Below are positions 9,422-18,485 of a stretch of DNA of 64,000 bases, one piece after another (the stretch's first letter is position 1; the number at the start of each line of letters is the position of its first letter). The notes below the pieces were generated by a model. The model saw only the letters and a program-made list of their open reading frames with translations, searched no databases and was not told where the DNA came from. Position numbers and translations under genes: made by a program. This DNA comes from an uncultured Rhizobium sp. (GTDB lineage Bacteria; Pseudomonadota; Alphaproteobacteria; Rhizobiales; Rhizobiaceae). Where the stretch lies: assembly GCA_945952415.1 (NCBI GenBank), contig CAMFIF010000003.1, forward strand, positions 62,001 to 126,000, given 5' to 3'.

Positions 9422-9448
9422 AAAAAGGCGGCCCGGGGGCCGCCTTTT
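9422..9448 (-). terminator. intrinsic terminator after petC
   Basis: On the minus strand, AAGGCGGCC and GGCCGCCTT form a 9-bp stem with a 4-nt loop followed by TTTTT. It lies 27 nt past the petC stop and before apt, so it ends the bc1 operon. Confidence 0.85.
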
Positions 9449-9475
9449 CCGTCTCTTCGGATCGCTCCGGAAGGA

Positions 9476-10351
9476 TCAATGTTCCTTGTTGGCGTAGACC
9501 GACTTCTTCGTCACGTAGATGAGTGCGGTGAAGATCGCCAGGAACACCATGACCATGAAGCCGGTGCGCTTGCGCTCCGGCAGGTGCGGTTCGGCAGCCC
9601 ACATCAGGAAGGCGGCAACGTCCTGCGCATACTGGTCGAGCGTCTGCGGCGAGCCATCGTCATAGGTGACCTGGCCGTCGGAGATCGGCTGCGGCATCGC
9701 AAGCGCCTTGGCAGCGATGAAGTAGGGGTTGAAATGCGTACCCTGGGCCACTTCGACGCCAGCCGGCGGCTCCTGGTAGCCGGTCAGCAGCGAGTAGATA
9801 TAGTCCGGGCCGCTTTCCTGATACTGGGTGAAGATGTCGAAGATGAAGGTCGGGAAACCGCGTTCCACGCCACGGGCCTTCGCGATCAGCGAGAAGTCCG
9901 GCGGGGCGGCGCCGTTGTTGGCGGCAGCGGCGGCTTCGACATTCGGGAAGGGCGACGGGAAGCGATCCGACGGAACCGCCTTGCGGGTGAACATTTCACC
10001 ATCGCCGTTCGGGCCGTCCTGCACTTCATATTCCGAAGCATAGGCCTTCACCTGGTCTTCCGAATAGCCCAGATCTTCCAGGCTGCGGAAGGAGACCAGG
10101 TTCATGGAGTGACAGGCCGAGCAGACTTCCTTGTAGACCTTCAGGCCGCGCTGAAGCTGGGCCTTGTCATACTTGCCGAACGGGCCGGCGAAGCTCCAGT
10201 TGACATGCTTCGGCTTCAGGATCGGATAGTGCAGGTTCTTCTCGGCATGTTCCACGGCCTCCTTGAGGTCCGCGGTTTCCGCGGCGAGCACGGCGGTGGC
10301 CGCGCCTGCCAGGATGCCCAGCGACAGAATGCTTGCAACAAGCTTTTTCAT
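9476..10351 (-). CDS. petC: cytochrome c1 of the bc1 complex
   Basis: The product has 291 aa with a signal peptide (MKKLVASILSLGILAGAATAVLA), a CSACH haem-c site near residue 78, and a C-terminal membrane anchor (TGFMVMVFLAIFTALIYVTKK). The cytochrome c1 signature stretch around VYKEVCSACHSMNLVSFRSLEDLG is clear. It carries electrons from the Rieske protein to soluble or membrane cytochrome c in the periplasm. It is the last gene of petABC. It is not fused to cytochrome b, unlike the fbcH arrangement in Bradyrhizobium. Confidence 0.97.
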   Translation of the reverse strand: MKKLVASILSLGILAGAATAVLAAETADLKEAVEHAEKNLHYPILKPKHVNWSFAGPFGKYDKAQLQRGLKVYKEVCSACHSMNLVSFRSLEDLGYSEDQVKAYASEYEVQDGPNGDGEMFTRKAVPSDRFPSPFPNVEAAAAANNGAAPPDFSLIAKARGVERGFPTFIFDIFTQYQESGPDYIYSLLTGYQEPPAGVEVAQGTHFNPYFIAAKALAMPQPISDGQVTYDDGSPQTLDQYAQDVAAFLMWAAEPHLPERKRTGFMVMVFLAIFTALIYVTKKSVYANKEH

Positions 10352-10378
10352 GGTTTCAGTCCCTCTCTGTCGCTTCTA

Positions 10379-11647
10379 TCAGGCGCTTGCGCCAGCCGTC
10401 TTGCCGCTCTTTTCGAGCACGGCTTCGGTGATCGAATTCGGAATGCGGCGCGGCGTTTCGAACAGGCCGAGCAGCGGCATGATCACGATGAAGAAGGCGA
10501 AGTAGTAGAGCGTACCGAGCTGCGCCATGAAGGTGTAGAGGTCGGTGGGCTGACGCGAGCCGAGCCAGCCGAGCAGGATGCAGTCGACGACGAACAGCCA
10601 GTAGAACAGCTTGTACCACGGACGGTAGACGGCCGAGCGCACCTTGGACGTATCGAGCCAGGGGAGGAAGAACAGCACGATGATCGAGCCGAACATCACC
10701 AGAACGCCGCCGAGCTTCGAGTCGATCGGGCCGATGTTGAAGGTGATGGCGCGCAGCATCGCGTAGAACGGCAGGTAATACCATTCCGGAACGATGTGAG
10801 CCGGGGTCTTCAGCGCGTTGGCCTGGATGTAGTTGTCCGGATGACCGAGATAGTTCGGCATGTAGAAGACGAACCAGGCATAGACGATCAGGAAGATCGA
10901 TACGCCGAGCGCATCCTTCAGCGTCGCATAGGGCGTGAAGGGCACGGTATCGGTCTTGGTCTTGACTTCGACGCCGGTCGGGTTGGTCTGGCCAGTCACG
11001 TGCAGGGCCCAGATGTGCAGCACGACGACGCCGGCGATCATGAAGGGCAGCAAGTAATGCAGCGAGAAGAAGCGGTTCAGCGTCGGATTGTCGACCGCAA
11101 AGCCGCCGAGCAGGAACTGCTGGATCCACTCGCCCACCCAGGGGAAGGCCGAGAAGAAGCCGGTGATAACGGTTGCGCCCCAGAAGGACATCTGACCCCA
11201 GGGCAGAACATAGCCCATGAAGCCGGTTGCCATCATCAGGAGGTAGATGACCACGCCGAGAATCCAGAGGATTTCGCGCGGCGCCTTGTAGGAACCGTAA
11301 TAGAGGCCGCGGGCAATGTGCAGATAGACCGCGATGAAGAAGAAGGAGGCGCCGTTGGCATGCATGTAGCGCAGCAGCCAGCCATGGTTCACGTCGCGCA
11401 TGATCTTTTCGACCGAGGCGAAGGCAACCGTGGTTTCGGCGGCATAATGCATGGCAAGAACCACGCCGGTGAGGATCTGCACGATCAGCATGACCGAGAG
11501 CATCGCACCGAAGGTGTAGGCATAGTTCAGGTTGCGCGGAACCGGATAGGCAACGAAGCTGTCATAGATCATGCGCGGCAGCGGCAGGCGCGCGTCGATC
11601 CACTTCTCAAGTCCGGTCGATGGTTCGTAAGACGAATGACCACTCAT
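10379..11647 (-). CDS. petB: cytochrome b of the bc1 complex
   Basis: The product has 422 aa and about eight transmembrane helices. Haem-ligand histidines are visible in [17 protein letters not shown] and in the FSLHYLLPF / [10 protein letters not shown] helices, and the Qo-site PEWY motif is present in [15 protein letters not shown]. It oxidises ubiquinol at Qo and reduces quinone at Qi. It sits 13 nt after petA and 27 nt before petC. Confidence 0.97.
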   Translation of the reverse strand: MSGHSSYEPSTGLEKWIDARLPLPRMIYDSFVAYPVPRNLNYAYTFGAMLSVMLIVQILTGVVLAMHYAAETTVAFASVEKIMRDVNHGWLLRYMHANGASFFFIAVYLHIARGLYYGSYKAPREILWILGVVIYLLMMATGFMGYVLPWGQMSFWGATVITGFFSAFPWVGEWIQQFLLGGFAVDNPTLNRFFSLHYLLPFMIAGVVVLHIWALHVTGQTNPTGVEVKTKTDTVPFTPYATLKDALGVSIFLIVYAWFVFYMPNYLGHPDNYIQANALKTPAHIVPEWYYLPFYAMLRAITFNIGPIDSKLGGVLVMFGSIIVLFFLPWLDTSKVRSAVYRPWYKLFYWLFVVDCILLGWLGSRQPTDLYTFMAQLGTLYYFAFFIVIMPLLGLFETPRRIPNSITEAVLEKSGKTAGASA

Positions 11648-11660
11648 AATCAGTATCCCC

Positions 11661-12239
11661 TTAACCGATCTTGATCACTGTATCGGAAATGAACGAATAG
11701 TTCGGAACGGCAAGGTTCATCGGAGCCGGACCCTTACGGATACGGCCTGCCGTATCGTAGTGGGAACCGTGGCACGGACAGAACCAGCCGCCGAAATCCC
11801 CCGCCTGACCGAGCGGCACGCAGCCGAGATGGGTGCAGGAGCCGATCATCACGATCCAGTTTTCCTTGCCTTCGCCGGCGGAGCGGGAAACATCGGTGGC
11901 CTGCGCGTCGGGAGCGATATTGGCGTTGCGCGCAACCGGATCCTTGAGGTCGGTCAGCTGTACGGCCTTGGCTTCTTCCACTTCCTTGTCGGTGCGGTTG
12001 CGGATGAAGATCGGCTTTCCGCGCCACTTGGCCGTCAGCGACATGCCCGGCTGCAGCGCCGAAACGTCGACTTCGATCGAGGCGAGAGCGAGCGTCGAAG
12101 CGTCCGGCCGCATCTGGTCGATAAACGGCCATGCAACGGCCGCTGCGCCGACTGCGCCGGCCATTCCTGTGGTCAGATAAAGGAAATCGCGGCGAGTTGG
12201 CTCGCCCAAGGTTTCGCTTTTGATGTCGTGTTCGCTCAC
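11661..12239 (-). CDS. petA: Rieske iron-sulfur protein of the bc1 complex
   Basis: The product has 192 aa and a GTG start ([19 protein letters not shown]). An N-terminal twin-arginine-like [17 protein letters not shown] membrane segment precedes the Rieske fold. The 2Fe-2S ligands CTHLGC and CPCHGSHY are intact. It is the first gene of petABC. GAGAGGA lies 12 or so bases upstream of the GTG. Confidence 0.97.
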   Translation of the reverse strand: MSEHDIKSETLGEPTRRDFLYLTTGMAGAVGAAAVAWPFIDQMRPDASTLALASIEVDVSALQPGMSLTAKWRGKPIFIRNRTDKEVEEAKAVQLTDLKDPVARNANIAPDAQATDVSRSAGEGKENWIVMIGSCTHLGCVPLGQAGDFGGWFCPCHGSHYDTAGRIRKGPAPMNLAVPNYSFISDTVIKIG

Positions 12240-12309
12240 GGCTTAACCATCCTCTCACGCAATAAGTCTGCGATTGATCCGTAGTGCCCCCGCCGAATCA
12301 ATCCCGTGG

Positions 12310-12338
12310 CCATAGTTTAGCCACAGATTCCCCGGCAA
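12310..12338 (-). promoter_or_regulatory. candidate petABC promoter
   Basis: On the minus strand TTGCCG is followed, after exactly 17 nt, by CTATGG, placing the transcript start about 65-70 nt before the petA GTG. It resembles the alphaproteobacterial TTGAC-N17-CTATAT pattern but both hexamers are imperfect. Apart from this the 276-nt region 12240-12515 shows nothing I can name. Confidence 0.4.
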
Positions 12339-12515
12339 TCCGGCGCGTTCTATGCCTGATCAGCGTTTATGTCCAGCCTTCGCAAGGAGATAAGGACGGT
12401 TTGTCGCGGGATTTTCTTGGTGAATAACGGGCGAAGCCGGCCGTGAAAATGGGCGAGGCCCATACCTCCCCGCGCCCATGCCTTTGCACCCATGAGGGAC
12501 AAGGCGCGGAAAGCC

Positions 12516-14393
12516 CTATTCCGCTGCCTCGTCGAGCGCGATGAAGCCGCCCGATTGCCGGGCCCAGAGCTCGGCATAAAGACCGCCGGCGGCAATCAGC
12601 GCCGCATGCGTGCCCTCCTCGATGATCCGCCCCTTGTCCATCACGACGAGACGGTCGAGAGCGGCGATGGTGGAGAGCCGATGGGCGATGGCAAGCACCG
12701 TCTTGCCCTCCATCAGCCGGTCGAGATTGGTCTGGATTGCCGCTTCCACCTCTGAATCGAGCGCCGAGGTTGCCTCGTCGAGCACGAGGATCGGCGCATC
12801 CTTGAGGAGCACGCGGGCAATGGCGATGCGCTGGCGCTGACCGCCCGAGAGCTTCACGCCCCGCTCGCCCACATGGGCGTCGAGCCCCTTGCGGCCGTTC
12901 TGGTCCTGGAGCCCGGCAATGAAGATATCCGCTTCCGCCAGCCGGATCGCGCGGTTGAGTTCGTCCTCGCTCGCCCCCGGCCGGCCGAGCAGGATATTGT
13001 CGCGGATCGAGCGATTGAGCAGCGCCGTATCCTGCGTAACCATGCCGATCTGTGCCCGAAGCGATGTCTGGGTCACGGCCGAGACATCTTCGCCGCCGAT
13101 GGATATGCGCCCGGCCTCCACGTCGTGGAAGCGGAGAAGCAGGTTGACGAGCGTGGACTTGCCGGCGCCCGAGCGGCCGACGATACCCACCTTCTCTCCC
13201 GGGCGGATGGTGAGGTTCAGGCCTTCGATCACGCCCTTGCCGCGCCCGTAATGGAAGGTCACGTCATCGAAGCGGATCTCCGTGGATTGCGGGCAGATTG
13301 GCCGCGCATCGGGACGATCCTTGAGACGGATCGGTTCGGACAGCATCTCGGCCGCATTCTGGATGGTGCCGATATTGCGCATCACCGAGTTGAAATGGGT
13401 CATCATACGGCTGAGCAGCATGTTCAGCCGCAGAACCAGACCGAGCGTCACGGCAACGCCGCCCGCGGTAATAGCGCCCTTGAACCAGAGATCGACGGAA
13501 TAACCCGCAACGGCCGCGATCATCAGGCCGGAGAGAAGGGCAAGCGACGCCCTGACGCCGGTGATGTGCCGGGCGAAATGCTTCACCGCATCATGCACCT
13601 TCTGGAAGCCCGCCTTGACGTAATTGTCATTGTCCTCCTCGCGCCCGAAGAGCTTCAGCGTCTGGATATTGGCATAGGCATCGACGATCCGGCCCGTGAG
13701 CTGCGAATTCGCCTCGGCCGACCCCCGCGACAACTTGCGGATGCGCGGCACGAAGTACCGGGAAATGGCGAGAAAGCCCAGCACCCAGACCATGACGATT
13801 GCGGCAAGCCGCCAGTCCACCTGTGCGAAGAGGAACATAGTCGAGGCGGTATAGATGACGATGAACCACACATTCTGGAGCAGGGAAACCATCAGGTCGC
13901 CGGTTGCCTGCCCCGCTGCCAGCACCTTGGTGACGATGCGGCCGGAGAAATCGTTCTGGAAGAAGCCCACCGACTGGCGCGCCACATGGGCATAGGCCTG
14001 CCATCGCGACATGGTGTAATAGCCGAGGATGACGGTCTGTTCCTCGACCAGCGCGCCGAGCGTGACGGCCAGGAAGCGCACAAGCACCACCACGGCCAGC
14101 ATGAAGCCAAGCTCGCTGCCATGGGCGGCGATCAGCCCCTGCCAGCCGGCAGCGGGCGAAACGGTGCCCAGCATGTCCACGATCCGGCCAACGAAGTAGA
14201 AGAGCCCTGCCTCCAGCATGGCCACCACGCCGCCGAGCAGCAGCATGGCCAGAAACGGCCAGCGGGCCGGCGAAATATAGAACCACACAAAGGCCCAGAG
14301 CGAGCCGGGAGGCGTGAGGTTCTCCCGCGGCGCGAAGGGATCGATCCAGGTTTCGAAGAGTCGGAGAACGGAGCGGATGAGCATGCCCGCCAT
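12516..14393 (-). CDS. ABC exporter, fused membrane and ATPase domains (MsbA/MdlB-like)
   Basis: The product has 625 aa from MAGMLIRSVLRLF. The ORF extension to 14456 reaches into the divergent gene's promoter and lacks support. Six transmembrane helices cover residues 40-330. The nucleotide-binding domain has Walker A GRSGAGKST, signature LSGGQRQRIAIARVLL, Walker B ILVLDEATSALD and the H-loop IAHRLSTI. It is a homodimeric-type exporter of lipid, peptide or drug; the substrate is unknown. It is clearly paralogous to the exporter at 15710-17614 in the same orientation (both share GLDAHVGERGVKLSGGQ and LWARQSGGF). Confidence 0.93.
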   Translation of the reverse strand: MAGMLIRSVLRLFETWIDPFAPRENLTPPGSLWAFVWFYISPARWPFLAMLLLGGVVAMLEAGLFYFVGRIVDMLGTVSPAAGWQGLIAAHGSELGFMLAVVVLVRFLAVTLGALVEEQTVILGYYTMSRWQAYAHVARQSVGFFQNDFSGRIVTKVLAAGQATGDLMVSLLQNVWFIVIYTASTMFLFAQVDWRLAAIVMVWVLGFLAISRYFVPRIRKLSRGSAEANSQLTGRIVDAYANIQTLKLFGREEDNDNYVKAGFQKVHDAVKHFARHITGVRASLALLSGLMIAAVAGYSVDLWFKGAITAGGVAVTLGLVLRLNMLLSRMMTHFNSVMRNIGTIQNAAEMLSEPIRLKDRPDARPICPQSTEIRFDDVTFHYGRGKGVIEGLNLTIRPGEKVGIVGRSGAGKSTLVNLLLRFHDVEAGRISIGGEDVSAVTQTSLRAQIGMVTQDTALLNRSIRDNILLGRPGASEDELNRAIRLAEADIFIAGLQDQNGRKGLDAHVGERGVKLSGGQRQRIAIARVLLKDAPILVLDEATSALDSEVEAAIQTNLDRLMEGKTVLAIAHRLSTIAALDRLVVMDKGRIIEEGTHAALIAAGGLYAELWARQSGGFIALDEAAE

Positions 14394-14477
14394 ATAGGAC
14401 CGATCGCTTCGCCGTCCAACTGAATTTCGTGTAATGATGGCATACGGATTGTTCACACCTTATCGGGAGGCACCCTC

Positions 14478-14939
14478 ATGACCAGACCCCTTCTCCTCGC
14501 CTTCGCTCTCATGGCGGTCCTTTCAGCCCCGGCGCTGGCCGGCGACTGGGAACATTATGAAAATGGCCGCTTCCGCTTTTCCATCGATGTGCCCGGCGGC
14601 TTCCTGGCCAAGCCCGCCCCCGAAAATGGCGACGGCCAGAAATGGACGACCCCCGACGGCTATGCCGAACTCATGGCCTATGGCAGCTACGGCGCGCGCT
14701 TCGAGACGGAAAAGGCGGCAGCCAAGGCCGATCCGGCAGCCCGCTATTTCGCCTCCGGCAAGGGCTGGTTCGTCGCCTCCGGACTTCGCGACCGCACGAT
14801 CTTCTACGTCAAGACGATCAGGGGCTGCGACGATGCCCTCATCACCTTCCGCTTCGATTATCCCGCCCTGCGCAAGATCAGCTATGACGGCCTGATCAAG
14901 CGCATCGCCAAGAGCCTGAAGAGCCTCCCCTGCGATTGA
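14478..14939 (+). CDS. secreted hypothetical protein
   Basis: The product has 153 aa with a signal peptide (MTRPLLLAFALMAVLSAPALAG) and a mature domain beginning DWEHYENGRFRFSIDVPGGF. It contains a pair of cysteines (GCDDALITF and the terminal LPCD) that could form a disulfide. The FRFSIDVP pattern recalls small lipocalin-like or DUF1795-type periplasmic domains, but I cannot assign one. It is divergent from the ABC exporter with only about 84 nt between starts. Confidence 0.8.
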   Translation: MTRPLLLAFALMAVLSAPALAGDWEHYENGRFRFSIDVPGGFLAKPAPENGDGQKWTTPDGYAELMAYGSYGARFETEKAAAKADPAARYFASGKGWFVASGLRDRTIFYVKTIRGCDDALITFRFDYPALRKISYDGLIKRIAKSLKSLPCD

Positions 14940-14947
14940 GCCCACCC

Positions 14948-14998
14948 TTGTGTATACCCTGGGTAACCCGTATAAAAGAATATTCTGAATTTCAGAAT
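14948..14998 (+). promoter_or_regulatory. promoter with embedded palindromes for the toxin-antitoxin pair
   Basis: TTGTGT (14948-14953), a 17-nt spacer and TATAAA (14971-14976) form a good sigma-70 promoter. The spacer contains the overlapping palindromes TACCC-T-GGGTA and GGGT-A-ACCC. A perfect 8-bp inverted repeat, ATTCTGAA-T-TTCAGAAT (14982-14998), covers the expected transcription start. This is where an antitoxin repressor would bind in family precedents. The stretch is visibly AT-richer than its surroundings. Confidence 0.65.
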
Positions 14999-15023
14999 TG
15001 TAGCTTTTAAATTACGGTCGCCC

Positions 15024-15326
15024 ATGTTAATCTTGAAACAGACCCAGGCTTTCAGGGATTGGCAGCAATCCCTGAGGGATCCCCTTGCGCAGGCGGCAGT
15101 TGCCTCAAGGCTGGCAAGGCTTGCCTTGGGTCAGCTGGGTGATTGCAAATCTCTGGGTGGAGGTTTGGCGGAGGTTCGCATTCACACGGGGCCTGGCTAT
15201 CGCATCTATTTCCTGCGGCGTGGAAGCGAACTTATTCTACTCCTTTACGGAGGCAGCAAGGCAGATCAGTCACGCGATATAGAACGGGCACGGGATCTTG
15301 CGAGGAGGTACGGCGATGAAGACTGA
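15024..15326 (+). CDS. RelE/HigB-like toxin (PF05973-type)
   Basis: The product has 100 aa: MLILKQTQAFRDWQQSLRDP, then VASRLARLALGQLGDCKSLGGGLAEVRIHTGPGYRIYF and LLYGGSKADQSRDIERARDLA. This is the compact fold annotated as addiction-module killer protein or phage Gp49-like. Family knowledge: these are ribosome-dependent mRNA interferases. The toxin gene comes first, as in higBA, and overlaps the antitoxin gene by 11 nt. Confidence 0.88.
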   Translation: MLILKQTQAFRDWQQSLRDPLAQAAVASRLARLALGQLGDCKSLGGGLAEVRIHTGPGYRIYFLRRGSELILLLYGGSKADQSRDIERARDLARRYGDED

Positions 15327-15657
15327 GGAATTGCTACCCTATGATCCCGCAGAAACCCTGCGCGACCCGCGGTCCCTTCCCCTCTTCCTCACCCTCGCCT
15401 TCGAAACCGCCGATGCCGGCTATATCGCCCATGCGCTGGGCATTGCGGCCCGCTCCGAGGGGATGACGGAAATCGCCCGGAAGACGGGGCTTTCCCGCGA
15501 GGCGCTTTACCGCTCGCTGACGGAAAATGGCAATCCGACGTTGAAATCCGTGCTCGCGGTTCTCGCCGCCATGGGCCTTTCGCTGGCCGTGGTGGAAAAG
15601 CGAGAGGACGAGGCGGCAGAACCAGAACCTGCCCCAGAGCCCCGCCGAAAGGCATGA
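15316..15657 (+). CDS. HigA-like antitoxin with HTH
   Basis: The product has 113 aa from the ATG at 15316, with GAGGAGG seven bases upstream (the upstream track start at 15298 is not needed). MKTEELLPYDPAETLRDP is the N-terminus typical of the addiction-module antidote family. It is followed by an XRE-like HTH (MTEIARKTGLSREALYRSLTENGNPTLKSVLAVLAAMGL) and a charged, disordered tail. It should neutralise the toxin and repress the operon through the palindromes upstream. Confidence 0.88.
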   Translation: MKTEELLPYDPAETLRDPRSLPLFLTLAFETADAGYIAHALGIAARSEGMTEIARKTGLSREALYRSLTENGNPTLKSVLAVLAAMGLSLAVVEKREDEAAEPEPAPEPRRKA

Positions 15658-15678
15658 CGCCGGCCCGAAGGCCGGCGT
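15655..15678. terminator. perfect hairpin after the toxin-antitoxin operon
   Basis: GACGCCGGCC-CGAA-GGCCGGCGTC is a perfect 10-bp stem that includes the antitoxin stop codon. There is no T-run on either side, so it may be a weak or Rho-assisted terminator between convergent genes. Confidence 0.5.
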
Positions 15679-15709
15679 CGCTGCGGATCGAGATGAAGAG
15701 ACAAAGGGA

Positions 15710-17614
15710 TCAGTCCCATTCCTCTTCGGTTTCATATTCGGCTTCCGCCTCGGCGCGAGCCTTCTTGCGGGCCTCCTCTTCCGGATCCACCTGGTCAGGC
15801 AGGAAGCCGCCGGACTGGCGCGCCCAGAGATCGGCATAGATGCCATCGCCGGATGCCAGCGCCTGATGGGTGCCGGTTTCGATGACGGCGCCCTTGTCCA
15901 GCACCACGAGGCGGTCCATTTCGGTCAGCGTCGACAGGCGGTGCGCGATCGCGATCACCGTCTTGCCCTCCATCAGCGAGAAGAGGTTCTCCTGAATGGC
16001 GGCCTCTACCTCTGAGTCAAGCGCCGAAGTCGCCTCGTCGAGGATGAGGATCGGCGCATCCTTGAGGAAGACGCGCGCGATGGCAATGCGCTGGCGCTGG
16101 CCGCCGGAGAGCTTCACGCCCCGTTCGCCCACATGGGCATCGAGACCCTTCCGGCCCTGCAGGTCTTCCAGCTGCTGGATGAAATCCCAGGCATTGGCCC
16201 GCTTGGCGGCGGTGATGATCTCCTCGTCCGTGGCATCGGGACGGCCATAGGCAATGTTTTCGCGGATGGAGCGGTGCAGCAGCGAGGTATCCTGCGTCAC
16301 CACACCGATCATCGAACGCAGGCTGTCCTGCGTTACCGTCGCGATGTCCTGCCCGTCGATGAGAATGCGCCCGCCCTCGAGATCGTAGAAGCGAAGCAGC
16401 ATGTTCATCAGCGTCGTCTTGCCGGCGCCGGAGCGACCAACGAGACCGATCTTCTCCCCCGGACGGATGTGGAGCGAGAGATTGTCGATCACGCCCTTTG
16501 CCTTGCCGTAGTGGAAACGGACATTCTCGAAGCGGATGTCGCCTTCCCTGCCCGCAAGCGGCTTCGCCGCACCGGCATCGACGATGTCATGGGGCTTCGC
16601 CAGCATGTCCATGCCGTCATAGACCATGCCGATGTTTTCGAAGAGCGCGGAAACCTCCCACATGATCCAGTGGGACATGCCATTGATGCGCATGACGAGA
16701 CCAATGGCGATCGCAATCGCCCCGGTCGTCGCATCCCCCGACAGCCAGAACCAGATCGACAGTGCCGCCACGGAGAAGAGCGTGACGTAATTGTTGATCT
16801 CCACCAGCGTCTGCAGCCAGGTCACCAGCCGGAACTGGCGGTATACCGTCTGCAGGAATAGGTTCATGCTCTCGCGGGCATAGGTTTCCTCGCGCCCGGC
16901 ATGGGAGAAGAGCTTTACCGTGGCGATGTTGGTGTAGCTGTCCACCACGCGGCCCGTCATGGTGGACCGGGCATCCGCCTGATCGGACGAGCTCTTGCGC
17001 AACTTCGGAATGAAGAGCGCAATGAGGGTGATGTAGATCACCAGCCAGATCAGGATCGGCAGGACCAGACGCCAGTCCGCACTCGCGACGACGAAGATCA
17101 TCGAGGCGAAATAGGAAACCACATAGATGAAGACGTCGAGCAGCTTCATCACCGTTTCGCGGACCGCAAGCGAGGTCTGCATGACCTTGGTGGCCACGCG
17201 GCCGGCAAAGTCATTGGCAAAGAAGCTCATCGAATGGCGCAGCAGATAGCGATGCATCTGCCACCGGGCAATCATCGGATAATTGCCGAGCAGAACCTGG
17301 TGCATGATGAAGCTGTGGCAGAGGCTCAGCAGCGGCATCGCCACCAGCACGCCGGCCATGGCAATCAGCATGTGGCCATTATCGGCCAGGAAGGTCTCCC
17401 GGCTCGAGGTGGACAGCCAGTCGACGATCGCACCGAGGAACTTGAAGAGCAGCACTTCGCCGGTGCCGAGAATGGCAGTCAGGCAGCCGAGCAGCAGCAG
17501 CCAGGGCGCGGCAGCCCGGGAATAATGCCAGCAGAAGGCAAAGAGTCCCCGCGGGGGCGCCGTGGGAGACTGCTCGGGAAAGGGATTGAGTCGGTTTTCA
17601 AACCAGGCAAACAT
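15710..17614 (-). CDS. ABC exporter, fused membrane and ATPase domains (MsbA/MdlB-like), paralogue
   Basis: The product has 634 aa from MFAWFENRLNPFPEQ (AAGGA eight bases upstream; the track start at 17650 is not supported). Six transmembrane helices precede a complete nucleotide-binding domain: GRSGAGKTT, LSGGQRQRIAIARVFL, ILILDEATSALD and IAHRLSTL. The C-terminus is an acidic tail (EEARKKARAEAEAEYETEEEWD). It is closely similar to the exporter at 12516-14393. The two probably arose by tandem duplication and are now separated by about 1.3 kb carrying a secreted protein and a toxin-antitoxin pair. Substrate unknown. Confidence 0.93.
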   Translation of the reverse strand: MFAWFENRLNPFPEQSPTAPPRGLFAFCWHYSRAAAPWLLLLGCLTAILGTGEVLLFKFLGAIVDWLSTSSRETFLADNGHMLIAMAGVLVAMPLLSLCHSFIMHQVLLGNYPMIARWQMHRYLLRHSMSFFANDFAGRVATKVMQTSLAVRETVMKLLDVFIYVVSYFASMIFVVASADWRLVLPILIWLVIYITLIALFIPKLRKSSSDQADARSTMTGRVVDSYTNIATVKLFSHAGREETYARESMNLFLQTVYRQFRLVTWLQTLVEINNYVTLFSVAALSIWFWLSGDATTGAIAIAIGLVMRINGMSHWIMWEVSALFENIGMVYDGMDMLAKPHDIVDAGAAKPLAGREGDIRFENVRFHYGKAKGVIDNLSLHIRPGEKIGLVGRSGAGKTTLMNMLLRFYDLEGGRILIDGQDIATVTQDSLRSMIGVVTQDTSLLHRSIRENIAYGRPDATDEEIITAAKRANAWDFIQQLEDLQGRKGLDAHVGERGVKLSGGQRQRIAIARVFLKDAPILILDEATSALDSEVEAAIQENLFSLMEGKTVIAIAHRLSTLTEMDRLVVLDKGAVIETGTHQALASGDGIYADLWARQSGGFLPDQVDPEEEARKKARAEAEAEYETEEEWD

Positions 17615-17937
17615 AGGATTTGTCCTTAAGAGACGGAGCCCGGACGGCAAGACGCACCGGTCAGGAATTCGCGGCGGGACGTCCGGATGCGCTCACGCGC
17701 AGGATGAATGGTGTTTACGGAAAATACGCGAGGCCTGACGGGGTGTCAGGGTGTGGCTGGTCGCCATGCGAGGAGGCGCGTCACAGCGTCTGTTGTCACG
17801 GCGGCCTCCTGTTTCGCGTTTAAGATGTCAGGACACTATCGCGAGCCCGGCGATTTGGGAACTATCAATTTTGGCGGGGCCGCCCTTCGCCGACGCCATG
17901 TTGCCGGAACACCACATTGCCGCTAGAGAAATCGCCC
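17615..17937. other. intergenic region between ABC exporter and trmL
   Basis: A 323-nt divergent intergenic region. Several short ORFs are listed here by the track, but none has a credible product. It must contain the promoters for the exporter (minus) and trmL (plus); I could not pick either with confidence. Confidence 0.4.
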
Positions 17938-18414
17938 ATGAACAAGCCCCGCATCGCCCTTTATCAGCCCGACATTCCCGGAAACACCGGCACCATCCTG
18001 CGGCTTGCGGCCTGCCTCGGCTTCGGCGTCGACATTATCGAGCCCGCCGGCTTCGATCTCTCCGACCGCAACCTGAAGCGGGCGGGCATGGATTATCTGG
18101 CCCTTGCCGCACTGACCCGGCACGTCACCTTCGAGCGGTTCGAGGAATGGGCTGTCGGCAACGGCCGGCGCCTGGTGCTCGCCACCACCCGGGCGTCCCT
18201 GCCCTATTGCGATTTTCGTTTCTCGGCGGAGGACATTCTTCTCTTCGGCCGGGAAAGTGCCGGCGTGCCCGATGCCGTTCATGCACGGGCCGATGCGCGG
18301 ATCCGCATTCCCATGGTCGAGGGCCAACGCTCGATCAACCTGGCCGTGTCGGTGGGCATGATCGCCGGGGAAGCGCTGCGCCAGACCGGCACGTTTCCGG
18401 ACCGTCAAAATTAA
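17938..18414 (+). CDS. trmL: tRNA (cytidine/uridine-34 2'-O)-methyltransferase
   Basis: The product has 158 aa from MNKPRIALYQPDIPGNTGTILRLAACLG. The SPOUT-fold knot motifs LFGRESAGVPD and RIPMVEGQRSINLAVSVGMIAGEALRQ are intact. TrmL methylates the wobble ribose of tRNA-Leu isoacceptors using SAM. The length matches the family. Seven extra residues in the track ORF are dropped. Confidence 0.95.
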   Translation: MNKPRIALYQPDIPGNTGTILRLAACLGFGVDIIEPAGFDLSDRNLKRAGMDYLALAALTRHVTFERFEEWAVGNGRRLVLATTRASLPYCDFRFSAEDILLFGRESAGVPDAVHARADARIRIPMVEGQRSINLAVSVGMIAGEALRQTGTFPDRQN

Positions 18415-18485
18415 CGAACGCCCTTTTCCTTTTGTTTAGATTTCAGTGTTACCTGATATTCTAAATCAATGAAGGATGAGATTGC

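Noticed and set aside
9413-11674. 753-aa plus-strand ORF
   Set aside because: Antisense to petB and petC, which are certain. Composition (H, R, E rich) is typical of a shadow.
12873-14423. 516-aa plus-strand ORF
   Set aside because: Antisense to the ABC exporter ATPase.
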